Shown here piece after piece: positions 15,033 through 23,662 of a stretch of DNA of 64,000 nt. The notes below the pieces were generated by a model. That model did not search any database. It was not told the DNA's origin and saw only the letters and a list, made by a program, of their open reading frames with translations. Source of the DNA: Ardenticatenales bacterium (GTDB lineage Bacteria > Chloroflexota > Anaerolineae > Promineifilales > Promineifilaceae); the NCBI GenBank assembly GCA_020634515.1, contig JACKBL010000008.1, positions 62,001 through 126,000 of the forward strand, read 5' to 3'. Position 1 is the first letter of the stretch. Every line of letters starts with the position of its first letter. Both the position numbers and the translations under genes were made by a program.

Positions 15033-17540
15033 GTGAATTCAAAGAACTGGCAACGGTTTACGCAGCGGGCACGTCGCGTTCTCGGCCTGGCGCAGGAAGA
15101 AGCTGTGCGCCTGAATCATAGCTACATTGGGAGTGAACACATTCTCATTGGCCTTCTGCGCGAAGAGGGTGGTGTGGCTGGGCGTGTTTTGCGTGAATTG
15201 GGATTGGAAACGGGGCGTGTGCAGTCCATGGTGGAACGCCTGACCGGCACGGGCAAACGTTCGCCCTTTAATACGCCGGAACTGGCCCCGACAACGAAGC
15301 GGGTGTTGGAGCTTGCTGTCGAAGAAGCCCGTCGTATGGGACAACATTACATTAGCACGGAGCACCTGCTATTGGGCATCGCCCGCCAGAATGATGGGTT
15401 GGCGATGGATGTGTTGCGCAAGTTTGGCGTGAACGCGGAGCAGGTGCGGCGTGAGACGCATCGGATGCTGAAGGAAAGTCCCGTTCCGACTTCCGAGCGT
15501 GGTAGTGGGAGTACGCGCGGCACCAAGAAGGAAAAAAGCAAAACGCCCATGGTGGACCAACTGGCGACGGATTTGACGGCGCTGGCTGAAGAAGGAAAAC
15601 TGGACCCCGTGATTGGTCGCCAGGTGGAGATCGAACGCTTGATCCAGATTTTGGCGCGACGGACGAAGAATAATCCGGCTTTGATTGGCGAGCCGGGCGT
15701 GGGCAAGACAGCCATTGTGGAAGGTCTGGCGCAGCGTATCATTGATGGGCAGGTCCCCGAGATTTTGTATGATAAGCGCGTGCTGCAACTGGATGTTGGT
15801 AGTCTGGTGGCGGGAACGATGTATCGGGGGCAGTTTGAAGAAAGATTGAAGCGGGTGATTGAGGAGCTAAAGTCCAGCGATGCAATCCTGTTTATTGATG
15901 AGGTGCATATGCTGGTGGGGGCGGGTTCTGCCGGCAGTTCCGTAGACGCCGCCAATATCCTCAAACCTTCCCTTGCTCGTGGCGAACTGCAATGTGTCGG
16001 CGCAACCACTCTGGAAGAATACCGCAAATACATTGAGAGCGATCAGGCTCTTGAGCGTCGCTTCCAGCCGGTCTACGTAGACGAACCTTCCCCGGAAGAA
16101 GCGGTGCAAATTCTGCATGGAATCAAACCCATGTATGAACGACATCACAACCTGCTTATTACAAACGAAGCTATTGATGCGGCCGTACAGCTTTCCACCC
16201 GGTACGTCACGGAGCGGTTCTTGCCGGACAAGGCCATTGACCTGATAGACGAAAGCGCTTCTCGCGTGCGCATGTATCGCGCCCCACAACGTACCCAGGT
16301 GCGCGACACGTTCCGCGACTTGCGGGAAATTCAGGAGCGGTATTCGGCGGCACTGGAAGAGGGGCGGGATGAAGATGCCGCCGACCTGCGCCAGCAAAAA
16401 GACGACCTGCAAATGCAGTTGGACAGCGTGCGTGCAGGACACAGCGGTGGTGCGACCGCATTGGCCGTGACGGCGGAAGACGTGGCCGAAGTTCTGGCCA
16501 TGTGGACGGGTATCCCCGTCGTGCAGTTCACGGAAGAAGAATCGGCTCGTCTTCTGCACATGGAAGAAGACATGAAGCGGCACATTGTCGGGCAGGAGGA
16601 GGCGATTGTCTCTCTGGCGAAAGCGATCCGCCGTGCTCGCGTGGGTCTACAAAACCCCCGCCGCCCTATTGGCTCCTTCATTTTCCTCGGCCCCACCGGC
16701 GTGGGGAAGACGGAGTTGACCAAAGTGTTGGCGCGTTTCCTGTTTGGCAGCGAAGACGCGCTGGTGCAGTTGGATATGTCCGAATTCATGGAGCGGCATA
16801 CGGTCTCTCGCCTTGTTGGTTCCCCTCCGGGTTACGTTGGGTATGAGGATGCCGGCCAATTGACGGAAGCTATTCGCCGTCGTCCCTACTCCATCGTCGT
16901 TTTCGATGAGATTGAGAAGGCTCACCCGGAAGTGTTCAATATCCTGCTGCAAATCATGGAAGAAGGACACCTTTCCGACGCCAAGGGACAGAAAGTAAAT
17001 TTCCGCAACGCCATCATCATCATGACGTCCAACATCGGTGCAGAGACGATCAAACGAGGCGGTCGCCTGGGATTCAGCTATCAACGAGACGAGGCCGCGG
17101 AGGCAGCGGATGCCTATGAAAAGATGCGCGAGAAGTTGATGGAGCAGTTGAAGCGGGAATTCCGCCCGGAGTTCATCAACCGCGTCGATAACATTATCGT
17201 TTTCCGCCAGTTGTCGCAGCAGGACATCGTGCAGATCGTGGACATCGTCGTGCAGGAAGTGAATGACCGGCTCGCCGAACACGAATTAACGGTGGAGACG
17301 ACGGAAGCGGCCAGATTGTGGCTGGGCGAGAAGGGGTACGATCCTGAATTTGGGGCGCGCCCGCTGCGCCGTCTGGTACAGCGGGAAGTGGAAGACCGCC
17401 TTTCCGATGCGGTACTGTCCGGCGTCTTCAAAGAAGGGGACACCATCCTGGTGGACGTCCAGAACGGGCAGGTTGTTCTGGTCGCCAAGAGCAGCGCCGA
17501 ACCGATGACGATCGAAGAGGCCCTGCCCACACTGTCGTGA
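15033..17540 (+). CDS. clpC: ATP-dependent Clp protease ATP-binding subunit ClpC
   Basis: A cytosolic AAA+ unfoldase of 835 residues that feeds proteins to ClpP. It has the Clp N-domain with two repeats ([37 protein letters not shown]), then the first AAA+ module with Walker A GEPGVGKT (219-226) and Walker B LFIDEVH (from 286). A short coiled middle domain follows (about 420-460), then the second AAA+ module with GPTGVGKTE (553-561) and a C-terminal D2-small domain. The short middle domain fits ClpC rather than ClpB. The GTG start follows AGAGGTG. The ctsR and mcsAB genes usual in Firmicutes are absent here. An upstream AAGGAGGCATG at 14919-14929 looks like a ribosome site but its ATG is out of frame. 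Confidence 0.95.
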   Translation: MNSKNWQRFTQRARRVLGLAQEEAVRLNHSYIGSEHILIGLLREEGGVAGRVLRELGLETGRVQSMVERLTGTGKRSPFNTPELAPTTKRVLELAVEEARRMGQHYISTEHLLLGIARQNDGLAMDVLRKFGVNAEQVRRETHRMLKESPVPTSERGSGSTRGTKKEKSKTPMVDQLATDLTALAEEGKLDPVIGRQVEIERLIQILARRTKNNPALIGEPGVGKTAIVEGLAQRIIDGQVPEILYDKRVLQLDVGSLVAGTMYRGQFEERLKRVIEELKSSDAILFIDEVHMLVGAGSAGSSVDAANILKPSLARGELQCVGATTLEEYRKYIESDQALERRFQPVYVDEPSPEEAVQILHGIKPMYERHHNLLITNEAIDAAVQLSTRYVTERFLPDKAIDLIDESASRVRMYRAPQRTQVRDTFRDLREIQERYSAALEEGRDEDAADLRQQKDDLQMQLDSVRAGHSGGATALAVTAEDVAEVLAMWTGIPVVQFTEEESARLLHMEEDMKRHIVGQEEAIVSLAKAIRRARVGLQNPRRPIGSFIFLGPTGVGKTELTKVLARFLFGSEDALVQLDMSEFMERHTVSRLVGSPPGYVGYEDAGQLTEAIRRRPYSIVVFDEIEKAHPEVFNILLQIMEEGHLSDAKGQKVNFRNAIIIMTSNIGAETIKRGGRLGFSYQRDEAAEAADAYEKMREKLMEQLKREFRPEFINRVDNIIVFRQLSQQDIVQIVDIVVQEVNDRLAEHELTVETTEAARLWLGEKGYDPEFGARPLRRLVQREVEDRLSDAVLSGVFKEGDTILVDVQNGQVVLVAKSSAEPMTIEEALPTLS

Positions 17541-17567
17541 TTGGACCCTCTAGCAAGTGAAATGAAG

Positions 17568-17598
17568 AAGCCCCTGGTATCACACCAGGGGCTTTTTG
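17568..17598 (+). terminator. Rho-independent terminator of clpC
   Basis: AAGCCCCTGGT (17568-17578), a four-base loop and ACCAGGGGCTTTTT form an 11-bp GC-rich stem ending in five T, 28 bases past the clpC stop. Confidence 0.93.
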
Positions 17599-17819
17599 AT
17601 TTTGTGGGACTTGCGCAGGCTGGAGCCGTTTCCAGGGCTGCTCCAATCTGGAAAGGGTGTGACGCCTGTTTGGTATTGGCGGATTCGGTGTGGTTTTGTC
17701 ATTCCGAGCGCGTAAGGAAGCCCCCCACCTCTGGGATACTTCACTCGTTTCGTATGAACCGCGCAAAGCCCTGGACGATGCGAATGATCACTTTGTGTCG
17801 ATGGGCTGGAGAGAATTGT
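17599..17819. other. Spacer with a decayed CATTCCGAGCG-type repeat
   Basis: No gene. Around 17698-17755 the stretch GTCATTCCGAGCGCGTAAGG, followed by CCCCACCTCTGGGATACTTC, resembles a dispersed intergenic palindrome common in many bacteria, here without its second arm. Nothing else is recognised. Confidence 0.35.
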
Positions 17820-18218
17820 TCACGGGATGACAAGTTGCTGCCCGACTTCGATGTGGTCAATGTCGCTGATGCTATTGGCGCGGGCAAGATCGTCGATGGA
17901 GATGTCGTAGAGTTCGGCAATGCTTCCCAGCGTGTCGCCAGACTGTACAATGTAGATCGTTTGTCCGGCTGTGAGGCGGGCGTCGTTGTTGGGAGACTGA
18001 CCCACGGCGGGAGTGAGGCTGTCCGCGGTGGGTTGGGGCGTCCAGGTGGGTGGGAGGAGGTCGGCGGGGTTGTCCGTCGGACGGGGAGAGGCACTTGGGG
18101 TTTCGTTTCCCGGTTCGGCGATGGGAACCTGTGTGGGAACGGTGTCGGCGCTGCTTCCGCAAGCGACCAGGAATGAGGCCAGAATGAGCAGGAGGAAACA
18201 ATATATCAGGCGGCGCAT
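17820..18218 (-). CDS. LysM lipoprotein
   Basis: A protein of 132 residues. A lipoprotein signal ends in the lipobox LVAC (Cys20). A Pro/Thr/Ser-rich linker of about 60 residues leads to one C-terminal LysM domain (YIVQSGDTLGSIAELYDIS...EVGQQLVIP). It should be lipid-anchored outside the membrane and bind peptidoglycan or related glycans. GGAGG lies seven bases before the ATG. Only about 30 bases separate it from the upstream end of the O-antigen-ligase-like gene on the same strand (ending at 18249), so the two may form one operon with the polysaccharide genes. Confidence 0.85.
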   Translation of the reverse strand: MRRLIYCFLLLILASFLVACGSSADTVPTQVPIAEPGNETPSASPRPTDNPADLLPPTWTPQPTADSLTPAVGQSPNNDARLTAGQTIYIVQSGDTLGSIAELYDISIDDLARANSISDIDHIEVGQQLVIP

Positions 18219-18248
18219 GAGGACCTCCGAAGAGTAGGTTTATGAGGG

Positions 18249-19727
18249 CTATGCCGGCATTGGGGCGCTGTGGAGAGAAGGGCTGTGGTGCCCGAGGCGC
18301 GTGGAGGCGACAGCCAGGCCGATGAGTAGCCAGAAAATGGTGACGGCGTGATGGAAGTCGATGTTGAAGAGGTAGTGGTCGAAAATGCCGGCAGCCAATC
18401 CTCCCAACAGCGCCGCATGTAATCCCAACCAGACCGCATCGTGGGGGCGGTCCGCGCCAAACGCGCGGCGGTTGACATAAGCGTAACCATAAATAGTTCC
18501 AATCAAGACGAAAAACGTTCCCAGGCCCAGCAACCCCATCTCCTGCCCGATGGTCAGGTAAATCATGGCGACCCCCAGATACAGGTCGATGTCCGGGGAG
18601 CCGGCAAAACCCACGCCAAACAGCGGATACCGCCCGATCAGGGTGAGCGCGTCGCGGTATTCGCCAAAACGCATTTGCGTGGCCAGGTCTTGCCCCTGGA
18701 TGCCTTCCACAAATCGGGCCACGTATTCTTGCGTGACGGGGAGCAGCAGGAAGAGCAGGCCGATGACGAGCATGACGGGAATGAGGCGGCGATAGCGGGC
18801 GACGGCGACAAAGCCGAGGCCCACGGCGAGGCCGAACATGGCCCCGCGGGAAAATGTGAGAACGAGGCAGATGAGGAGGAGGGCGAAAATGCCGGCAATT
18901 TGCCAGCGAGGCAGCAGTGGGCGTTTGGCGACGAGTTGGGTTCCGGTCAGCGCGCCAATCATCAACAGCAGGCCGCCGAGCGCGTTGGGATCGATAGCCG
19001 TGCCGATGGCGCGTTCCGAAAGCTCCGGGTTGTCCTCAATGTAGCGAATGACCCAACCGCCGGGGTAGCCGATGCGCTGTAGGGCGTTGAGGATGTCGTT
19101 GGCGGTTCCGTCGGGCAGCAGCCAGAGAACGATGCCCATGGCCGCGCCACCCGCGCCCGCCCACAACAACACTTTGACGAGGCGTTCCAGCCGGTTCCAG
19201 TCGCGGCAGAAGTCAATGACGACGAGGGTGAAGCCCATGCTGAGGAGGAGTTCGGCGAAGCGGCGCAGCAACTGCGTGGTGAGGGGGCCATTGGCCAGGC
19301 CGAAGATGAAGGCGAAGATGGCGACGATGATGAAGATGACGAGGGGGAGGGTGATGGGGGAGGTGATGATGGTTTGTTGTTGGCCGGTGACGAGGCGGAG
19401 GAGCCAGATGCCGGCAACCGCGCCCAAAGCGACGTCGAGCAGAGTGGGGGTGACGCCGATGTCGATGGGGATGGTGCCGAAGGGGAGCAGGCAGATGACG
19501 GCGATGACGCCCCAGAAGCCGATTTCCATGTTGCGGAGGACGATGAGGCCGCCAATGCCGGCAGCGAGCAAAGCAATCGCCGCCAACGGTCCCCCGACAG
19601 CCAGGATGATGCCACCGAGGACGGCGAGGATGCCGGCCATAATCCCCACCCCCCACGGAGAACGAGCCAGGTCGGACCCGTCAAGTCCGGTCGATTTTTG
19701 TTTTGTGGATGGTTTGCTGATTGTCAT
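18249..19727 (-). CDS. O-antigen ligase/polymerase-like membrane protein
   Basis: A very hydrophobic protein of 492 residues with about 11-12 predicted membrane helices. It resembles the Wzy_C/RfaL family, including the periplasmic loop before the last helices with RFGEYRDALTLIGRYPLFGVGFAGSP and the following DLYLGVAMIYLTIGQEMG. This family ligates or polymerises lipid-linked glycans outside the membrane. The N-terminus is cytosolic and polar. It follows a GT39-like glycosyltransferase gene on the same strand, which supports a role in exopolysaccharide or glycan assembly. No strong ribosome site precedes the ATG at 19727. Several TGCCGGCA octamers lie inside the gene (18251, 18386, 18888, 19408, 19556). 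Confidence 0.75.
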   Translation of the reverse strand: MTISKPSTKQKSTGLDGSDLARSPWGVGIMAGILAVLGGIILAVGGPLAAIALLAAGIGGLIVLRNMEIGFWGVIAVICLLPFGTIPIDIGVTPTLLDVALGAVAGIWLLRLVTGQQQTIITSPITLPLVIFIIVAIFAFIFGLANGPLTTQLLRRFAELLLSMGFTLVVIDFCRDWNRLERLVKVLLWAGAGGAAMGIVLWLLPDGTANDILNALQRIGYPGGWVIRYIEDNPELSERAIGTAIDPNALGGLLLMIGALTGTQLVAKRPLLPRWQIAGIFALLLICLVLTFSRGAMFGLAVGLGFVAVARYRRLIPVMLVIGLLFLLLPVTQEYVARFVEGIQGQDLATQMRFGEYRDALTLIGRYPLFGVGFAGSPDIDLYLGVAMIYLTIGQEMGLLGLGTFFVLIGTIYGYAYVNRRAFGADRPHDAVWLGLHAALLGGLAAGIFDHYLFNIDFHHAVTIFWLLIGLAVASTRLGHHSPSLHSAPMPA

Positions 19728-19789
19728 GCGATTCTTGCCTCGTTGGAATGCCTATTTTCTCCGGGGATGGGAGAAGGTCAATCCCTCTT

Positions 19790-19855
19790 AGGTATGAGGT
19801 GGGAGGTATGAGGTGGGAGGTATGAGGTATGAGGTATGAGGTATGGGGTGGGAGG
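19790..19855. repeat. GGTATGA/GGTGGGA heptamer tandem repeat
   Basis: About nine heptamers of the types GGTATGA and GGTGGGA run in tandem and end at the stop codon of the GT39-like gene. It is a candidate variable-number repeat between two glycan genes. Confidence 0.8.
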
Positions 19856-22147
19856 TTAGGGGAGGATGCGTATCTGGGTGAGTTCGAGGAAGTCGTCGGT
19901 GAGGCGGCCTGTGGGGGTGACGGTTTGCAGCCGGTGGAAATTGCCGTCGGGGTCTTGCCAATAGATGCCGGCAATTATCGGGAACACCTGCGCCGGCGTA
20001 TCTGGGTCCAGCGTTAGCGGAAACGTCACCATCTGCAATTCGTCCGCCGACCAGTGGGACGTGTCCGGCGTGGGCGCGATGTCCGCTGCTGCCCAGCGCC
20101 GATTTTCCGCGCCCAACACTTGCACGAAAAATGTATAGTCACGGGAAGGAGGGGCGTCTGCCTGCCAGTAGAGGTGCATCATCAGTGACTCCCCGGCGCG
20201 GGCGCGGCGCGGCGTCACTTCGTAGCCGCGCAGGGTAAACTCATTGCCGAAGTTGACGTTTAGGGCATTGGGGATGCTGCCCGGACGTGGCTGCAACATC
20301 AATGTGGCCAGCGCGGCGGTGTCCGTGCCATCCGCCAGCAGCAGGCGTTCGCCCGTGTCGTAATCGTACAGCCCTACTGTCAGTGACAGGTCCGCCGGGG
20401 CAATTGCCGTCGGCGGAACCTGGAGGATGTAGCGGTCCAGCAGCCGCTGGCCGGGAGGCAGCAGCGACGTCGCCACCAATCCCTGCCCCGGATACATATC
20501 GCGCTGGGCGATGGGGACGCCCAACACGGGATCATTGAGGTGGACAAAGACGCTCCAGGCGCGCGTCATGGGCTGCTCACCCTGCCACAGCAGGCGCACT
20601 TCTACCTGATCGCCGGGGAAGAGGGTTGTTTTGTCCACGTCATAACCGAGCAGGCGCATCTGTCCGCCAAAGTGGAGGTCGAGCGGATGGGGCAGTGAGG
20701 CATCCTCATTCGCATAGACATGTGTGTAGGCGGGGCGAATCCAGAGGAAAGGCGCGGCGGCGGCGACGAGGAAGAAGAAGCCGACGATGACGGTGAGCAG
20801 GGTGCGCGCCGGCCGTGGTGGCAACCAGCCCGCCAGCCCCAGGGCCAGCAGCACGTTGAGGGCGGAAATGGCTGTGAATACGAGCCGCCCCTGGGAGGAC
20901 CAGGTGACGGTGGCCCACTGGATGACGCCATAAATCACGGCGGCGCTGAGTAGGAGGCAGATGAGCAGGGGGAATTCGTCGATGGATAGGCGGAGAATGC
21001 CGGCAACAACGTTGCGTGACTGGTGGCGTGGTCTGTTCCAGAAGGCGCGCAGGCGTTGGGCGACGAAGGGGATAAAGCCGATGAGGCCGACGATGAGGAT
21101 GCCGTTCAAGACGCGGTAAATCCAGGTGGGCATGGGGACGTTGACGCCGCCAAACAGGCCCCAGTAGGAGAGGAGGAAGCCCCAGCGTTCGTCCCAGAGT
21201 TGGGCGAGGCTGGCGGGGTGGGCGCGCTGGCCGAGGACGGCGAGGAAGGCGTTCCAGCCGAGCCAGTCGCCGTAGAGTTGTAGGTTGCGTATGTACCACC
21301 AGCCGGCGATGAGAAATGCCGGCATCAACACCCACAAAAACCGCCGCAATGATCGCCCCAACACGCGGGTAAATGCCGGCAGCGTGGCCGGTTCTGCCGC
21401 CGCCTGCCACTCCACCAAAAACAGCGTGCCCCCCGCCAGCGGCAGCAGCGCCAGCGTGCCTTCCTTCGTCAACGCCGCCGCGCCCACGACGATGCCCAAC
21501 AATAGCCAATCCCGCCCCGTGACGGGCTGATTTTGCCGCGCCCGTCGCACTGTTCGCACCATGAGCCAGACGCCCAAAGCAGTCAGCGGCAAAGCGAGGT
21601 TATCATTGTTGACCGCGCCGCTGATGAACAGGAACATGGGCGTGAAAGCATTCAGAGCCGCCGCGCCCAGGGCGATTTCCGGGCGATGTGGCGCCGCCGC
21701 CCGTGCCAGGTAGTAAGTCAGGACGACGGTCGCCAGCCCCAACAGCACCGAGGCCAGGCGCACCAGGGTCACGGCCAGCAGTGCCCCCTGCCAGCGGCTG
21801 GCGGCAGGGTCGTGCACGGCCAGGTTGATGTTGCCGTCGGCGGTGATCACGCCATTGTCCACGTGCGGGTTGAGCCAGCGCACCTGGGGCATGTCGCCGG
21901 TGTCAATCCAGAAGGTGAGGGCCGCGCCGAGGTAGTAGTAGAGCGGGGGCTGGCTGGCCTCTTGTTTCCAGGGGCCGACATTTTGCGGGTCCTGCACGGG
22001 CAGGGGGTTGCCATCGGCCAGGTGGCGCACCATGGGGTAGTGCCACAATTCATCGGAGGCTTCAAACGGGGGCGTCGTGAGGGCGTAAACGATGCCCAGG
22101 AGCGTGAAGGCGAGCAGGATGAGGATGAGCAGGTGTTTTTCGCGCAT
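19856..22147 (-). CDS. GT39-like membrane glycosyltransferase with C-terminal beta-sandwiches
   Basis: I choose the ATG at 22145-22147 because the hydrophobic helix LLILILLAFTLLGIVYAL follows directly; the upstream open frame has no protein character. The product has 763 residues. The membrane part (about 1-500) has a dozen helices and the early acidic motif PPFEASDELWHYPMV, as in dolichyl-phosphate-mannose mannosyltransferase-like (GT39/GT-C) enzymes, which transfer sugars from polyprenyl carriers. The C-terminus carries two similar beta-sandwich domains (FGGQMRLLGYDVDKTTLFPGD and FGNEFTLRGYEVTPRRARAGE), a combination I associate with Chloroflexota glycosyltransferases. It lies upstream of an O-antigen-ligase-like gene on the same strand, suggesting joint glycan assembly. 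Confidence 0.78.
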   Translation of the reverse strand: MREKHLLILILLAFTLLGIVYALTTPPFEASDELWHYPMVRHLADGNPLPVQDPQNVGPWKQEASQPPLYYYLGAALTFWIDTGDMPQVRWLNPHVDNGVITADGNINLAVHDPAASRWQGALLAVTLVRLASVLLGLATVVLTYYLARAAAPHRPEIALGAAALNAFTPMFLFISGAVNNDNLALPLTALGVWLMVRTVRRARQNQPVTGRDWLLLGIVVGAAALTKEGTLALLPLAGGTLFLVEWQAAAEPATLPAFTRVLGRSLRRFLWVLMPAFLIAGWWYIRNLQLYGDWLGWNAFLAVLGQRAHPASLAQLWDERWGFLLSYWGLFGGVNVPMPTWIYRVLNGILIVGLIGFIPFVAQRLRAFWNRPRHQSRNVVAGILRLSIDEFPLLICLLLSAAVIYGVIQWATVTWSSQGRLVFTAISALNVLLALGLAGWLPPRPARTLLTVIVGFFFLVAAAAPFLWIRPAYTHVYANEDASLPHPLDLHFGGQMRLLGYDVDKTTLFPGDQVEVRLLWQGEQPMTRAWSVFVHLNDPVLGVPIAQRDMYPGQGLVATSLLPPGQRLLDRYILQVPPTAIAPADLSLTVGLYDYDTGERLLLADGTDTAALATLMLQPRPGSIPNALNVNFGNEFTLRGYEVTPRRARAGESLMMHLYWQADAPPSRDYTFFVQVLGAENRRWAAADIAPTPDTSHWSADELQMVTFPLTLDPDTPAQVFPIIAGIYWQDPDGNFHRLQTVTPTGRLTDDFLELTQIRILP

Positions 22148-22214
22148 GGTGTCAGGTATACCACGAAATGGCGCATTGTACCTGGCGATTGCACCGCGCC
22201 AGGACAACGATTGG

Positions 22215-22253
22215 CACGCATCCGGGGACAGGATGGATATTGCCGGATGCGTG
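22215..22253. repeat. CACGCATCCGG palindrome
   Basis: An 11-bp perfect inverted repeat, CACGCATCCGG (22215-22225) and CCGGATGCGTG (22243-22253), upstream of the GT39-like gene. Its arms share GCATCCG with the composite elements at 13457 and 51502. Confidence 0.65.
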
Positions 22254-22346
22254 GAAAAGGTTCTTGTTTGCGGAAAAGTCCGGCGACAATACGCTATTAT
22301 CCCTGATTTGTTCGTAGGCAGCATCCGCCATTTGTGGCTATACTTG

Positions 22347-22380
22347 AGACCTGACAGGTCTTCGAAAACCTGTCAGGTCT
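22347..22380. terminator. TGACAGGT hairpin upstream of the epimerase gene
   Basis: AGACCTGACAGGT (22347-22359) pairs perfectly with ACCTGTCAGGTCT (22368-22380) around an eight-base loop. It lies 40 bases before the plus-strand epimerase gene and shares the TGACAGGTCTT core with the palindrome at 23600-23635 after that gene. It could be a terminator, an operator or a member of a repeat family. Confidence 0.55.
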
Positions 22381-22419
22381 TGCAAACTTCCCAATTTTCT
22401 GACTGAACGAGGTATCCTA

Positions 22420-23442
22420 ATGCGTAAAAAAGTCATTTTGATTACGGGGGCGTCGGGCGAGATAGGCGTTGCCCTGGTGCGGGCGCTGGCACAGCGCACG
22501 GATAGGTTGATTGTGACACTGGATCTGAAGGCAATGCCGCCGGAAATTGCCCCCCTCGTCACACACATTGAAGGCAGTATCCTCAACGAAGATTTGCTGG
22601 CTCGTCTGGTGAGTGAATACGAATTCGATACCATCTATCATCTGGCCGCGCTCCTTTCCACGCGCGGCGAATATACGCCCGAAGTCGCGCACCGCGTCAA
22701 TGTGGATGGGACATTGGGGCTGCTGAAACTGGCGGCGGACCAATCGCAGTGGCGTGGCCGCCCCGTGCAGTTCATTTTCCCCAGCTCCATTGCCGTGTAC
22801 GGCCTGCCCGATCTGGCGCGCAAGGAGGCATTCCGCCGCGTGCGTGAGTGGGATTGGAACTATCCCAGTACGATGTATGGCTGCAACAAGCTGTACTGCG
22901 AGATGCTGGGCAACTATTTCAGCCGCCACTACCGCCAACTGGCCGCGGACCGGCCGGTGATGCTCGACTTTCGCTCCGTGCGCTTCCCCGGCCTGATCAG
23001 CGCCTTTACCGTGCCCAGCGGGGGCACGAGCGATTACGGGCCGGAGATGCTGCACGCTGCCGCCAAAGGGGAGCCATACGCTTGCTTCGTGCGTGAGGAT
23101 ACGGAGATTCCCTTCATGGCGATGCCGGACGCGGTGACGGCGCTGCTGGACCTGGCGGCGGCTCCGCGCGAGAAGTTAAGCCGCCTGGTGTACAACGTCA
23201 CCAGTTTTAGCCTGACGGCGGCGGCGTTCCGGGAGCGGGTGCAGGAGGCTTTTCCGGGGGCGGAGATTACGTTTGCGCCGGATTGGCAGCGGCAGGGGAT
23301 TGTGGATAGCTGGCCCGCCGAGTTGGAGGACAAGACGGCGCGGCGAGATTGGGGATGGCAACCGGCATACGACGTGGATCGTGCTTTCGACGAGTACCTG
23401 ATCCCCAACATCCGCAATCGCTATCTGGTGGCGGCGGATTAA
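22420..23442 (+). CDS. NAD-dependent epimerase/dehydratase (extended SDR)
   Basis: A cytosolic protein of 340 residues. The Rossmann motif is GASGEIG (10-16), an acidic NAD-selecting Asp follows strand 2 (VTLDLK), and the catalytic dyad is in YGCNK with Ser in FPSSIAVYG. The C-terminal half, with SVRFPGLIS and the late SAWP-like region, matches the branch of UDP-glucose 4-epimerase-like proteins that includes SDR-type L-threonine 3-dehydrogenase. Either nucleotide-sugar or threonine dehydrogenase activity is possible; I cannot separate them from the sequence. Glycan genes nearby favour neither strongly. The gene stands alone, flanked by hairpins on both sides. Confidence 0.85.
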   Translation: MRKKVILITGASGEIGVALVRALAQRTDRLIVTLDLKAMPPEIAPLVTHIEGSILNEDLLARLVSEYEFDTIYHLAALLSTRGEYTPEVAHRVNVDGTLGLLKLAADQSQWRGRPVQFIFPSSIAVYGLPDLARKEAFRRVREWDWNYPSTMYGCNKLYCEMLGNYFSRHYRQLAADRPVMLDFRSVRFPGLISAFTVPSGGTSDYGPEMLHAAAKGEPYACFVREDTEIPFMAMPDAVTALLDLAAAPREKLSRLVYNVTSFSLTAAAFRERVQEAFPGAEITFAPDWQRQGIVDSWPAELEDKTARRDWGWQPAYDVDRAFDEYLIPNIRNRYLVAAD

Positions 23443-23489
23443 ACGAGGCAGGCGCGAGGCACTTGAGGGTTGCGTCCATTGAATAAACA

Positions 23490-23593
23490 TCTGGCGTTTG
23501 GCGAATTCCACATAGGGTGATCGGAGTCGAGGCTTTAGCCGGGTCAACCCCCATATGTGGACTGGCGGAAGCCTCCACGCCAAAAACGCCAGA
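23490..23593. repeat. 104-bp imperfect palindromic element
   Basis: TCTGGCGTTT (23490-23499) and AAACGCCAGA (23584-23593) are perfect terminal inverted repeats, with further pairing inside (CCACATA and TATGTGG). It lies in the spacer after the epimerase gene. A MITE-like or REP-like element; no second copy was seen in the window. Confidence 0.6.
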
Positions 23594-23599
23594 CTCCAG

Positions 23600-23635
23600 T
23601 AAACATGACAGGTCTTTGAAGACCTGTCATGTTTA
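23600..23635. terminator. 36-bp perfect palindrome between convergent genes
   Basis: TAAACATGACAGGTCTT and AAGACCTGTCATGTTTA form a 17-bp perfect stem with a two-base centre. It lies between the plus-strand epimerase gene and the minus-strand lipoprotein gene ending at 23663, so it may end both transcripts. Confidence 0.65.
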
Positions 23636-23662
23636 AGCGTCCGGGTTATTCAATCCCCAATC

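Noticed and set aside
14927..15121. 64-codon frame with AAGGAGG just before its ATG, ahead of clpC
   Set aside because: The spacing between the ribosome site and ATG is one base, the frame runs into clpC out of phase, and the protein has no similarity. It could at most be a leader peptide.
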